DNA from: Butyriboletus loyo
Lineage: Eukaryota; Basidiomycota; Agaricomycetes; Boletales; Boletaceae
Reading direction: 5' to 3'
Length of the DNA stretch: 64,000 bases
NCBI GenBank assembly: GCA_038093515.1
Contig: JBBPSI010000083.1
Coordinates: forward strand, 37,429-101,428
Positions 36,617 to 47,334 of the stretch are shown in pieces; the first letter of the stretch is position 1, and each line of letters opens with the position of its first letter. Made by a program: the position numbers and the translations under genes. The notes beneath the pieces are model-generated. The model was not told where the DNA came from, did no database searches, and was given only the letters and a program-made list of their open reading frames with translations.

Positions 36617-37928
36617 CTACGGTCTCGGCTTTCCCCACATCAGCTTCTTCACTCCTTCACCTTCCCTGCCTACCACCCGTGGTCCGAGGATGACTTCGTC
36701 GGGAATCCGCTCGAGTCGTTGTGCCTCACGTCGGAGATAAGCGACGAGCGTTTCCATGAGTTCCGGGTAGGCAATGTACCTGTCATCAGTGAGCAACGAA
36801 GCCATGCAACCGAGTTACACTGAAAGATCTCACCGATCAATCTCGTTCGTATCAAAGTCGCAAACGCCACTCAAGTCGTCTCTGGCCTCCTCGACATCAA
36901 CATCGATTTTCTCCACGTTCTCCACGAGACCTCCGACGAGGTTTACAGAGCGCCTAAACCCCGGCTTACTTGTGTTCCCGGCCTCGCTCGGACTTGGGTT
37001 TGTACCTACCACGGGAAGCGAGATCCCTCTCGCCCCCCTTCCGCCCAACAAGTTTCTCCAGACTGCAGCTGCCATCTCCGCATCCCCTCTTACAAGTCCC
37101 AAGTCCATACTCATGTTCAAACCAGCCCACTGTTCCTTGAATATCTTCATGTGCCTCGTCACAAGTCTCTCCGGCGCTCTTGCTCTTTTCTCCGCTTTGG
37201 CATATGCAGCCGGGGATGGGAACGTGTCGAGTGGCGGAACGGGAGCGGGGAAGGTATAGAAGGTACTGTTAGGATATGAGGAGACATGTTTACTGTGTTT
37301 GGTTTCGGACAAGGCGGTTGGTGCGGGGGATGGGTCTGATGTCGAGCGGGGTGGAAGAACACCAGGTTGAAGCACAGTACGGACGCGTTCTTCGACATCT
37401 TGGAAAAAGTGATCTATCAACCCTTGTATGTGGTTCGATCCATGGGGTGCTGGGAGGGCCCGGAAACGGACAGTGAGGAGCCATATGTGCAAATTAGCGA
37501 CAGTAAACCAGGATTGGAAGGTCGGAGGAAGTGCACATTCTTGGGAGACCATTCCGTGAAGGATGAGTAAGATCATAGAATGGAAAACGGGCAGCAATAC
37601 CTTTTCTCCAAAAGTCGGCTTCTTGGTCTGCACGCGTAGCGCACAGGGCGTTATACATCTGTAGCGCGCGTCTGTTGGCGAGCTGTTTGCGCGAGCTGTA
37701 CCCAAGAGCGCGCGCAAATCCGAGAAAGACAGAATACAATATTGGATTTGTCTTGACTCTCTGTGTTAACCATGACTGCTCCTTGCCTGATGTGATTGGT
37801 GACGCGACCGGCTCTGGCTGCTTCGATGGCGGCACGGAGGTAAGCAGTCGGATGTATTGACGAGCTGGTCGTCGGGGATACCTCGATACCGCACCAATCC
37901 GACTTGAAAGTAATGAACGTGAAACCAT
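36617..37928 (-). CDS. CBP3: Ubiquinol-cytochrome c chaperone (Cbp3/UQCC1)
   Basis: Three exons in phase (37,601-37,928; 36,834-37,539; 36,617-36,779) encode 398 residues. The N-terminus (MVSRSLLSSRIGAVSRYPRR) is a typical mitochondrial targeting sequence, so the ATG at 37,926-37,928 was preferred over an in-frame ATG 87 bp upstream. The chaperone domain includes ADFWRKECALPPTFQSWF, NLHIWLLTVRFRALPAP, QGLIDHFFQDVEERVR, LVTRHMKIFKEQWAGLNMS and AAVWRNLLG. Cbp3 binds the mitochondrial ribosome exit with Cbp6 and chaperones new cytochrome b into the bc1 complex. A low-complexity Pro/Ser insert in the middle is lineage-specific. Confidence 0.92.
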
Positions 37929-39360
37929 CCTCGCCGCTGTGTTGGCAGTTGAAGGGGTTGTTGCAAGGAAAATGTTAAAACCATTTACATAAGCATGATT
38001 CAGGGGTAACTCCAACTTAGTATCTACTTAGGTCGTTTTGAATCAAGTTCTGCTCGGGACATAGTAATTTTGACTGCTGAAGCGTTGCGAGTGTTGAATA
38101 TCTCAGTACTCGTGTTCGTTATACACGAACCCAGAAACGTGTTTGGCACACGCTTCGAGAAAATCCAAAACGTCCTGGCGCATGGGCAAGCGGAGTCTGA
38201 GCTAATCACAATCGATTTTCGAAGTTCCATTAGAACAAGACACGCCTTCAAGCGACCAATCGAATACTACTTTCTTGAGAATCTGGTATCATGCAGGCTG
38301 CAAACACCATGAGTTCAAAGAGGGGATTATCATATTCCACCGCTAGACATTGATATGGTTTAAATTTAGATGCTGAATCGTCTCAAACTCCTCAGATAGG
38401 GAAGTAGTATCGATATGCATCGGCAGTCGGGGCCTGAAAGAGGAAGGATGCGTACTCCGAGTCCGCTTACGATGTAAGAGAGTCTGTAACTGCTCAAGGG
38501 TAGACGCAAGCTCCCTATGTAAAAGTGATTTTTTAATGGAACCTGGGATTCCGAACAAAAGAAAACTCAGTACATAATATTTAATGCACTTACTTAAAAA
38601 CTGCTTCTGCAGAACCGGCGTAGTCGTTTGCGTTATGCGGAGCCAAATTACAGGAAAGTTTTGGAGCACCGGCAGTTTCGCCACAGTACTTCCATTGGCG
38701 GAAGGGGTTCGCGCTGACAGTTTTATTCGGAATCACGTTATATACGCCATTCCCAGTCCAGTCACGACTTGAGGAAGACAGATCGCATCATATCCTTGGT
38801 GTTGACTATGAATCGTCGATTAGAGGTGCTGCTGATTCGAGCGGGGAAAGACTTACCGCAAACCCATGTTTACGCATGGTGGGGACAATCAGCGTGTACG
38901 AGGGCCACTCTTTCGTTGTAGGCTCTCGAGGCCTACGCGGGTCGCAACTTCAAGAGGCTGAATCACAAAGCGGCGTCATATTAGCCCTCATGCTGTCGGA
39001 CTCCATCATCAGTGTCAGTTTTATAGGCGAGATTAGTACAGGCGAAAAACCGCAGCCCATTTGTCATTTGGGTTACGGCGACACCTTATTTGTGAGGTGG
39101 CCAACCAATCGGATGAGTCGAAGTCGTTACCTAACGATGCTGGTCAAGCGATGGAGAGTCATCCAGCGATAACGTTACACACCACCTTTGGATCGGCGGC
39201 GGCATACCTTGCAGTGGATGTTCGCCAACATATGCGAGCTCCACGTTCTCGGCTAGAGAATGTATAAAACGGCGACTCGCCCATCAGTTGACACTAGTTT
39301 TCTGTCGTCCATCCCTAGCCACACCGCTCTCTACCCCATACCCACCAATACCCAGTCGCC
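37929..39360. other. Upstream region of the secreted repeat-protein gene
   Basis: About 38,150-38,520 and 39,260-39,300 match, in inverted orientation, 42,440-42,960, so the promoter region was duplicated with the downstream gene. A short coding-like string ELITIDF followed by SSIR occurs in both copies. At 39,263 a TATA box (TATAAAAC) is followed by a 27-bp block (39,271-39,297) almost identical to one at 42,439-42,465 upstream of the paralogue. Confidence 0.6.
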
Positions 39361-40059
39361 ATGCGTTTCTCTTCGTCGCTCGTTGCTTTCATATACCTTG
39401 GCTTCGCTGTCGCTGCAGCCATCCCCGCCCCGTCAGGCAACACTCTCTCAGCCCCCTCGAAAGACACAACCGATCTCGGAGTTTCCAAGGATACCAAGTT
39501 GTCCAATGTCTCGGGCTCGTTGCCTACCGATGAGGGCAAAGCGACCCGCCGCAGTTCCGGCGACGTTGGGGATATCCTTGACGTTGCTGACAAGGGCAAC
39601 GTTCCCAATGGTGCCAAGTTGCCGTCAGACAACTCCCTCCCAACTGCTGCTCTACCGAAAGGCACCCGTGATCTTGGAGCTCCCAAGGATACCGAGTTGC
39701 CCACAGACCCGGCCTCAGTGCTTACCGGCAATATCCCCAAGGGCAAAGCGACCCGCCGTGGTTCCAGCGGCGTTGGGGATATCCTTGACGTTGCTGACAA
39801 GGGCAGCGTTCCCAATAGTGCCAAGTTGCCGTCAGACAACTCCCTCCCAACCCCTGCTCTACCGAAAGGCACCCGTGATCTTGGAGCTCCCAAGGATACC
39901 GAGTTGCCCACAGACCCGGCCTCAGTGCTTACCGGTAGTGTCCCGAAGGGCAAAGTGACCCGCCGCGGTTCAGACGTCGTTGAGGATGTCATCGACGCTG
40001 CTGACAAGGGCGGCAAAGGCGGCAGGGGTGGCAAGGAAGGTCACTCGACAACGTCCTAA
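39361..40059 (+). CDS. Secreted repeat protein with Kex2 sites (KEP-like), copy 1
   Basis: A single 232-residue exon. Residues 1-20 are a signal peptide (MRFSSSLVAFIYLGFAVAAA). Three TRR sites (Arg pairs at 63-64, 132-133 and 201-202) lie exactly 69 residues apart and divide the protein into a propeptide, two nearly identical 69-residue repeats and a Gly/Lys-rich tail. Each unit after a site starts with a V-x-D-[IV]-[IL] segment leading to ADKG. Fungal proteins with this layout are cut by Kex2 in the Golgi and release short peptides; known cases act as hydrophobic surface peptides, pheromones or precursors of cyclic peptides. The repeat type is not one I recognise. No cysteines occur in the mature part. 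Confidence 0.75.
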   Translation: MRFSSSLVAFIYLGFAVAAAIPAPSGNTLSAPSKDTTDLGVSKDTKLSNVSGSLPTDEGKATRRSSGDVGDILDVADKGNVPNGAKLPSDNSLPTAALPKGTRDLGAPKDTELPTDPASVLTGNIPKGKATRRGSSGVGDILDVADKGSVPNSAKLPSDNSLPTPALPKGTRDLGAPKDTELPTDPASVLTGSVPKGKVTRRGSDVVEDVIDAADKGGKGGRGGKEGHSTTS

Positions 40060-40802
40060 ACGCCCGTCATCACCCTCTTCCTGTTCCTACTGCAACCAAT
40101 TAAGTGTGAGTTTTTGCTCTTATATTTAGAATATGCAGCTCACAGCAACGTTCAATAGTGAAATGTCGACACTTTTTTGTTCATTGGGCTGTTGACTTGA
40201 GGGTACTCAGTGCAGGGGAGGATGATCCACCAGTCTTTGAGGATAATTATGTTTGTCTTAATGTCGCATTCTATCTTGAGAACGTAGAGAGGGCTCGCCA
40301 CTGCCAGTCCGTGAAATCAGTGTGATAACTGGTCAAGACTTCATTCGACTCTGATACAGTTTTGAGAGTTTATCCGATGGTATATTTTGCCATCCATTAG
40401 GTGTGGGGTAATTGTGGTAGAGTTTCAACTGCAAAGGATACATTCTGAGCGACGGAACACGACAAACATGGATTGGTCCTGCGCGATATCTAAGGCGTGG
40501 ATTTATTCTCCATCATTGACAGGTCCGAGTTCTAGTTGCAGAACCAAAATTCGTCCCTATGGTTCCAATGTATGGTTGATAGTCTTCATACCCAGGTTTT
40601 GAGCTATTTTGGAGGTGTATATTTAGGACTGCCTGAGAACGGGGTTCGGACGGGACTGCGTTTGACTGCCACGCGAGCGCCAAACATTTTTCGGCACTCC
40701 GAAGCGAGACCGCCGATGTCTCTCTTTCTCCATCCTCTCTACAGCGACCTCCTCCACCTCGCCCGAGACTCTCCAAACACGACTGACTCGTCTACATCAT
40801 TC
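40060..40802. other. Intergenic
   Basis: 3' flank of the secreted repeat protein and 5' flank of the cyclophilin. No gene is seen. Confidence 0.5.
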
Positions 40803-41699
40803 ATGTCGTTCATCTTCCGTAGATTCTCGTCTTCCACCGCGTCTTCCGCTGCAAAGTGCGTGTTTTCTTCCCAGGTCCGTTTTTTTGGGACGCGTTGCTA
40901 AACTAAAGCCGACAGGTCAAATGTCTTTGTATGACCCACCCCCTTGTATAGTGTGTCTGACTCTGACCACGTGCACGTCACAGTTTGACGTCTCGATAGG
41001 CTCGAAACCGGCGGGGCGTATCGTATTCAAACTCCATGATGACACTGTCCCGCTCACAGCCCGCAACTTCCGCGAGTTGGCCGTAGGTATTGAGAAGGAT
41101 GGAAAGAAGCTAGGGTACAAGGGAAGCTCGTTCCATCGAATCATCCCAGAGGTCTGTGTTCGTGCGCCATCCTTTCGGCACGGTACTGAAGGGTGATTGT
41201 GCGCGTGCAGTTCATGCTTCAAGGAGGCGACTTTACGAGACACGACGGAACAGGTGGTGTGTCGATATATGGCAACCGCTTCAAGGGTGGGTGACCATGC
41301 ACGCTTCATCTTAGGCCTTGCGATCAACTAACACCACGATCCTCGTCTCTGCCACTCATTGTTTTGCGCCATCTTGCGTACAGATGAAAACTTTGTCCAC
41401 AAGCACGACAAGCCAGGTCTACTCTCAATGGCGAACGCAGGTCCCAACACGAATGGGTCACAAGTAAGCGAACACCTTTTTTTTCGTTCCCATCAAATGC
41501 AAAGAGAGCTGATTGCTTTCTACGCATTACCTAGTTCTTTATCACGACGGCGGTCACGTCTTGGCTCGACGGCAAACATGTTGTATTTGGTGAGGTCGTT
41601 GAGGGCATGAATCTTGTCAAAACGATCGAGTCAAAGGGCTCGAGCAGCGGTCGTCCATCGTCCACGGTGCAAATCTCGGACTGTGGTGTCGTCGAGTGA
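40803..41699 (+). CDS. Cyclophilin-type peptidyl-prolyl isomerase, probably mitochondrial
   Basis: Six exons in phase (40,803-40,855; 40,916-40,928; 40,984-41,151; 41,211-41,286; 41,384-41,463; 41,535-41,699) encode 184 residues. The first 18 residues ([18 protein letters not shown]) form an Arg/Ser-rich, acid-free presequence that suggests import into mitochondria. The cyclophilin core is complete: [55 protein letters not shown] and [13 protein letters not shown], with the catalytic Arg (FHR) and the Trp that governs cyclosporin binding. It catalyses proline cis-trans isomerisation and helps folding. Exon 2 is a 13-nt micro-exon. It sits between the two secreted-peptide genes. Confidence 0.93.
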
Positions 41700-42077
41700 A
41701 TAGTGGGCGGGCGACAAGTGTAGAAAATTACACGTTTAGTGTATATCTGCTGAGGTAATGAGTGCTTGGTTTTCGGCTTCACTGGGGCTGCGAGCCTATG
41801 GCTTCAGTCTCGAGAAATTGCGGCTCGCTCAGGTCCCTCCATCAATCACACGGCAGATTTAGAGAGACTACAAGACAGTGCGAGCATCGCAAGCAAGTTG
41901 TCATTGGGAACATCTTCATTTGTGCTAGCGAAATTGTTCAGAAACACTAAAGCAAGAATTTGACTGGAGATGATTGGCACAACGAAAATCACCATTGATT
42001 TCTCACTTTTCGCCCGGCCCGCTTCGCAGGACGATTCATTACAGTTCAACATCCGTAATTGTAGCAGGAATATCAGA
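41700..42077. other. Intergenic
   Basis: Convergent 3' flanks of the cyclophilin gene and of the paralogous secreted-peptide gene. An unspliced reading of the latter runs into this region to 41,846 but is not the preferred model. Confidence 0.45.
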
Positions 42078-42382
42078 CTAAGTGGTAGACTGCGGAGGGA
42101 GAGGCATAGTGAGCTTGCCGCCCTTGCCAGTACCACCAAGGATATCCTCAACGACGTTCCGGTGGAACACTTGGCCCTGGATGATTTTACCAATAGGCCG
42201 GTGAGCCCTCGCGGCGCTCTCTTTGGGAAACTTACATAATTGCGAACGCTGGTGCGTTTCAGGAGAAGAGCGGTTGTAGTTGCGCTTGAGAGGGGGATGG
42301 TCATCAATCCCCCGAAAGGGAAGGCGTCAGCGGCAACGAAGCCAAGGTACACGAAAGCGACGAGCGATGAAGAGAAGCACAT
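42078..42382 (-). CDS. Secreted peptide precursor with one Kex2 site, copy 2
   Basis: Two exons (42,236-42,382 and 42,078-42,176) split by a 59-nt GT-AG intron give 81 residues. The signal peptide (MCFSSSLVAFVYLGFVAADA) is nearly the same as in copy 1. A single Lys-Arg at 42-43 would release a 38-residue C-terminal peptide that contains NVVEDILGGTGKGGK and ends QSTT; this aligns with the tail of copy 1 (VVEDVIDAADKGGK, ending STTS). The agreement in phase and in C-terminal sequence supports the intron; without splicing the frame runs on into unrelated residues. The core promoter (TATA-like CATAAAAG and the 27-bp block at 42,439-42,465) is shared with copy 1. Confidence 0.65.
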
Positions 42383-44541
42383 AGCGACTGGATATAGATG
42401 GCTAGGAGGAGAGAGCGGTGTAATTAGGGACTCTGGAGCTAGTGTCAGTTGATGGGTGAGTCGCCCTTTTATGATATATTCCCTAGCTGAGAAAGTGGAG
42501 TTCGCATGATGCGTGCCATCGCGGGATTGGTGGCATAGATAATGTATCGAAAGGCCCGATTCTGGATAAAAGTGTCAGGGAGAAACGCCTTCGGATGCCA
42601 AAGTTGAAGTACTGTGGGACTTTCCATACCTAAGAGATGAACCGTATGGATGAAAACACAGCGGAGCTTTGTCCCCGGGTTTCTACCCTTGAGCGGTTCC
42701 GGATACTCGAAGGGGGACTCGGAGTATGCATGCTTCTTCTTTCACCGCCATATCTCTCTTGATTGTGCTGACGTGTTCTCAAACTCCCCAAATAGGGTAA
42801 TACATCGACGACAATCGGACCGGTGCAGTACTCAGTTGGTCGAGGCGTGTCCTTCTGATGGAACTTTGAAAATCGATGGTGATTAGCTCTTTTGGATTTG
42901 CTCGAAGCGTTAATTGAAACTTGTGGGAATCTTTCAATGTCATGAGGATCAAGAGATCTATCGATCCCACTCCAGCTGTCTCGTCTCCGTTATCTCGCAC
43001 CTGAAAAGCCAACAACAGTCAGAATCACAAGTACTCGAGTCTAGCAGGAGGGGGAAAAAGAATCACCTTTGTTGTGATACGCGAGTATCTTTTTCTTGGC
43101 ACTGGATACTACCAACGCTTTCTGTCTTGTCAACACTACCTAACCGCCCGACGGGCATCCATCGCGCAATCTGAGATTTTCCGGTTCAATGTGGAGCCCG
43201 CCCACGATATTCAAGCCAAACATATGGCAGTCTGTACCACCGGATGAATATTTGGACACGATTGCCCTGACAATGGTGATGATTGAAACAACGTTCTGTA
43301 TGAGGGTTGGGAAGAATGAAAGTCACCCCGCTGGGAAGACGTATCCCACGCTGCCCTAGATGGAGGAAACATCGACGCCTTGGATAGAACACAAAGGAGC
43401 AGGTTCGCCGGTTTCAGCAGAAGATTGGACATCGCCGGTCCCTGCAATAATGAGTGCATCTAGACTACACTATTTCAGCTCTTATAAGTGGGACAGCTGG
43501 CAGGGTGAGAGGTATCGGACATGCTCCTACCTATAAGCTCCACTGTGGCTCAGCTGAGGAGAAGCCGAACCGAAGGCACAACGTAGAGGAAGGCGCCTTT
43601 TAAAGACAACACGAGGAAGAAATTCAAGAGGCCGAAATGAGAGGATGGGGACAACGAGACTCGACTCGACCTGACCATCGTGTTATCACTGACTGACACG
43701 CTATTCGTAGTTGTGAAAGTAGGCGGTGACGTTACGGGCGTTGTGAGGTAGTCTGGTGACCAGACTAGTTGTGAGGGCCATCGTTGCATTGTTGCATCGC
43801 TCTCCTGATGCTCTTGAAGCATCAATTGGATGTGCACTCGTCGAGATGGACACGGAATCTGTCAAGGTTGTATCGGCGCTGAGGTTTCTCACCTCCTTCG
43901 ACACTGCCGGGGAGATTATGGGATGGCATAGTACTTGTCTTTGAGTCGGCTCATCATGAGATTTACACACGCCTGTGGTATAAGTATGGGGAGAGAATTC
44001 GGCGGGTATGAAGAGTCAGAGGATTCCTCTCGGATGATTTTCTTATCGTTCTCTGGTACATAACTGTTGTTTATGGTCCTATGTGTTAGACCTGTTAGAC
44101 CATCGTCATTCACTTCGTCATACACTACATCACCTCATTCCACTTCACCACTTCTCTCAGCCCATACTCCAACATCATAGCATGGACACTCGTCATTACT
44201 CAGACGCTTGTAGCATTGGCATGCACGTTACTTAAGCACATGATACAGTATATAGAGCAGAGCATCGAGCGCACTCATCCCCAGCGATTCTCACCCTTCT
44301 GTGACATCCGCTGAGCTTATTCCGAGCTAGGTCATACACATTCTGCCATCACGGATGTAATGACATCAGAAGGGTCCAGAAGATCATCCCAATTTGGAAA
44401 CCTTGCAAGGCACGTTTACAAATTTGCGACATATCAGTCTCTGAATCCAGCTTAGGCATAGAGTCAAGCGATCACCCGCAATGCTTGCAGCACGCACTAC
44501 ATTGACGAGCGCAAGTCTCGATACCAAGTATGTATTATGAT
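42383..44541. other. Intergenic with inverted copies of left-arm sequence
   Basis: 42,440-42,960 mirrors 38,150-39,300. 44,440-44,541 mirrors the 3' flank of the left Crinkler gene. The 1.4 kb between them (about 43,000-44,440) has no recognised counterpart or gene. A minus-strand frame at 43,550-43,837 ends in a Ser/Thr-rich then hydrophobic tail reminiscent of a GPI signal, but it lacks a convincing start. Confidence 0.4.
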
Positions 44542-46730
44542 CTAATTCTTACACTTGGATCGATGAATGTCAGCGAGCATAAAATCATCATGCGCTGCTG
44601 TGATACTCTTCCCATCAAGAGCATCTGGTGGCCGCGCTACTGTTGTAGTGTTCACGTGCGCTGGGTATCGTGCCTCTCCAATCCTTCCCGACCAATCAAA
44701 GTCGACGATCATTATGCGCTCGTCCGGCTCCGTCTTTGATACCATGACATTCACATCACGGATGTCACCATGGACGAAACCAGCTTCATGGAACTTGGTC
44801 AGCTTCTCGGATATGTCAGTGAAGACCGATGGCGGAAGATGTTGCTTGCGGGCCTCGAGAGTCTCAAATCCACGAAGTGCGTCGAAGGTGACCATGAACC
44901 AGCCACCAGGGATTTCGTCGAACCCTCGCAAGACCGGGGCACATCCGAGGGAGGCTAGACATTAATGGGCGTCGAACGAATAGGTTCGAGTGAATTTGAC
45001 ACAGATTTCATGGTCGTTCTCGTCGGTTGCGAAAAAGATTAGCTTCTTCTCGACTACTTCCTCCTTGTACTGGAACTTTTTTGTGGTTTTGTCCAAAATT
45101 GATGTGTAAGTCGTTGGGTGCGGGAAAAGCCGCATGGGTGGCGGAATCGTGTCGGAAAGAGTCATTGCTCGGAGGCTCCTGTAATACTCTTCCAGCGTGT
45201 GGGTAGCTTTGCGAAAAGCAGCCATGTGACGTGCCACGGTAAGTTGGTTCTTGGTATCGGTGGAGTGAAAATGAAACGCGATGGGCGTCGACAGGACTTG
45301 TATGGTCGGTCGCAAGTTCCGGCAGCGCCGGCGAAGACAATGTACGGCCCTGCCAAAAAATCGGTGGAACCAAGAAGAATGACAGATTGACGGGCACTGA
45401 CCGAAAATAGCGAGGAGTAAACATGGAAGAGGAGACCTTGAGTGCTTTGCGGCGAGCTCCCTAGCTGACTCCAGATAATATGCTCTCGCTTCGAAATACG
45501 GTTCCGCCGAAGTACTCCCGGCTTCGTTCTTGAACTCAGCGATCACATAGCGATGTCCATTCACTGACATATCCCCGCCCACCAAATAATCCGTCTTTTG
45601 GATTTTGGAGATTGTAAAATGGATCTGATGACGCACGAGTACCTCATTGACGCATTCAACCCGCTCTGCTTCATTTTTGTGTAAGCTCGACATGACGATC
45701 TCGAGATCCTTGGCAAGGCGATTGTCGTCGGCCGTGATCTCGATGCTCTGACAGTCGTCGACGAACTGACCAAAAACAGGGTGAAGTAATGTGGTCGGGA
45801 TCGTTTCTTCATCCTCGTATTTGTTATCACGAGCACGACCGCAGGGAATGAATTTGCAACCGCTTTGTCGCGTCCTAAAAGAGGAAGGCGTGCCGGAGGT
45901 AGAGGGCTTGTCCTTTGGAGAGTGTGTGAGGAATTCAATTCGAGCGCTGGCGATCGGATCTCCGTTCGCAACAGAACGATACGCCGATGGAGGAGGTTTA
46001 ACCACGCCTGGAAACGTGGGTGAGCACCATTCTGCCTTATGAACGTCTGACTTACTTTCATCAAGCCACTCTATAGCAACACCTGGGTCTTCAGAAAAAG
46101 GAACATCGCTGAAGGCCGTTCCTAGGAACTGGCTTGCGTGCAAGAGCTGCCCCATTCCAGTAGCGCTGAGAATTTCGGGGAGATCTTCTTCTGTGGTCGA
46201 TATCTTGTATAGTTTTAAGGAAGCCTCGGGTACGTCACTAAGAGCCTTGTGTTTGCTGGCCTTCATCGCACCTTTGAGCCGATCGACCCGTCCAAGTGCT
46301 GAGGCTCCGACCACAAAGGAGGAATCACTGTCAACTCCTCGACACCAGCAGCGAACTGCCAAAGTTGGGAGATCTGCAGAGGCGACCGATGATCGTCGTG
46401 GATGTCAACTTAAACATACGAGTGCCACGTACCGATGACGAGGTGGAGCTGCCCTTGCGGGATTGACTCGAAATAAGTCGATAGCGCTCGCGTGGCCCGC
46501 AATGGTTTACCCAGCATAGAGATTGAGAAAGTACCAAGAATACCTTCCATGGAATCGTCATCAGGTACTGGAGTCTCGTCGGGGACCTTATAGACATCTA
46601 CATCATTGACCGGGTCACGAAGGATGCGCGCTGCGAGTTCTTGAACTGTCGTGTCTGGGGATACTTTGATGGCATTGCATTTAAAAAGGGAAGATCCGCG
46701 TATCCAATAGCAGAGCGACCAGTCGGACAT
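44542..46730 (-). pseudogene. Crinkler-kinase copy 2, broken
   Basis: Inverted paralogue of 30,916-33,095 with the same exon pattern (46,433-46,730; 46,056-46,373; 45,402-46,007; 44,542-45,349). Two lesions are visible relative to copy 1: one base is missing at 45,320/45,321, shifting the frame after the third splice, and a CAA codon has become TAA at 44,962-44,964, just before the kinase catalytic loop. Downstream of that stop the frame again reads HGDIRDVNVMV and VDFDWSGRIGE to the normal end. Unlike copy 1, the PD-(D/E)XK-like strand still reads EFKNE with its Lys. Both headers are present. A truncated product with headers and nuclease-like middle is possible. Confidence 0.85.
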
Positions 46731-47334
46731 GGTGAGAGAGGAAGGCCTGGTACAGTTCAGGTTTGCAGATCCACAAGTTCGAGGCTACCACAACAGCCCG
46801 CATGTCAGTTTGTTTTCCTTATGCGGACAACACGTGATCGACGCCGAGAGGGGTGTGGAGTAGCACGGGAGCGCTCGAAATGTCGACTTGGAAGGTCCTT
46901 TTGAGAAAGGGAGCGCAACTGAGTGCTGGGAGTGCGTGCGAGATCAACACACCCGTAATAGATGATGACGCTCGGGCATGCATACGCAATTTCCGTGTCG
47001 ATGCGATTGTGCGTTCTTTCGAGAGTTATCACGTCAAACACACTGACATTCCCGTTAGCAGAAAGTGCGTACAGTGGAATCCAATATATTGCAATAATAT
47101 TCCATCCATCCAATAAAGTGAATCCAACCCAATCCAATCCAATCTAAAAAGTTAACGGAGGATGGCGGGGGAAAGTGTGAGTAGGCGGTGCGAAGTGAGA
47201 GTAGGCGGCGCGTCTTTCGGGTGTGTCGGGTATGTCGGGTCTTTCGAGTACCTTGCGGCTGCGCGCATATTACACTGTTTTCTTAAATACCTTAGGGTTA
47301 GGCCGGGTTAGCCTGATCTATAATAGCACTACAC
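46731..47334. other. Intergenic
   Basis: The inverted duplication ends at about 46,857. The rest has short imperfect repeats (AATCC units at about 47,120; GTCGGGT units at about 47,220-47,240) and no gene. Confidence 0.5.

Noticed and set aside
39315..40034. Long antisense frame (239 codons) opposite the secreted repeat protein
   Set aside because: It is a shadow of the repetitive sense gene; it has no signal or domain, and its repeats only mirror the sense repeats.
41846..42382. 178-codon unspliced reading of the second peptide gene
   Set aside because: It loses all similarity to the paralogue after a perfect GTAAGT; splicing restores the conserved C-terminus.
44567..44965. Frame of 132 codons on the strand opposite the kinase-like region
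   Set aside because: The same antisense frame is present in the intact copy; it is a coding shadow.
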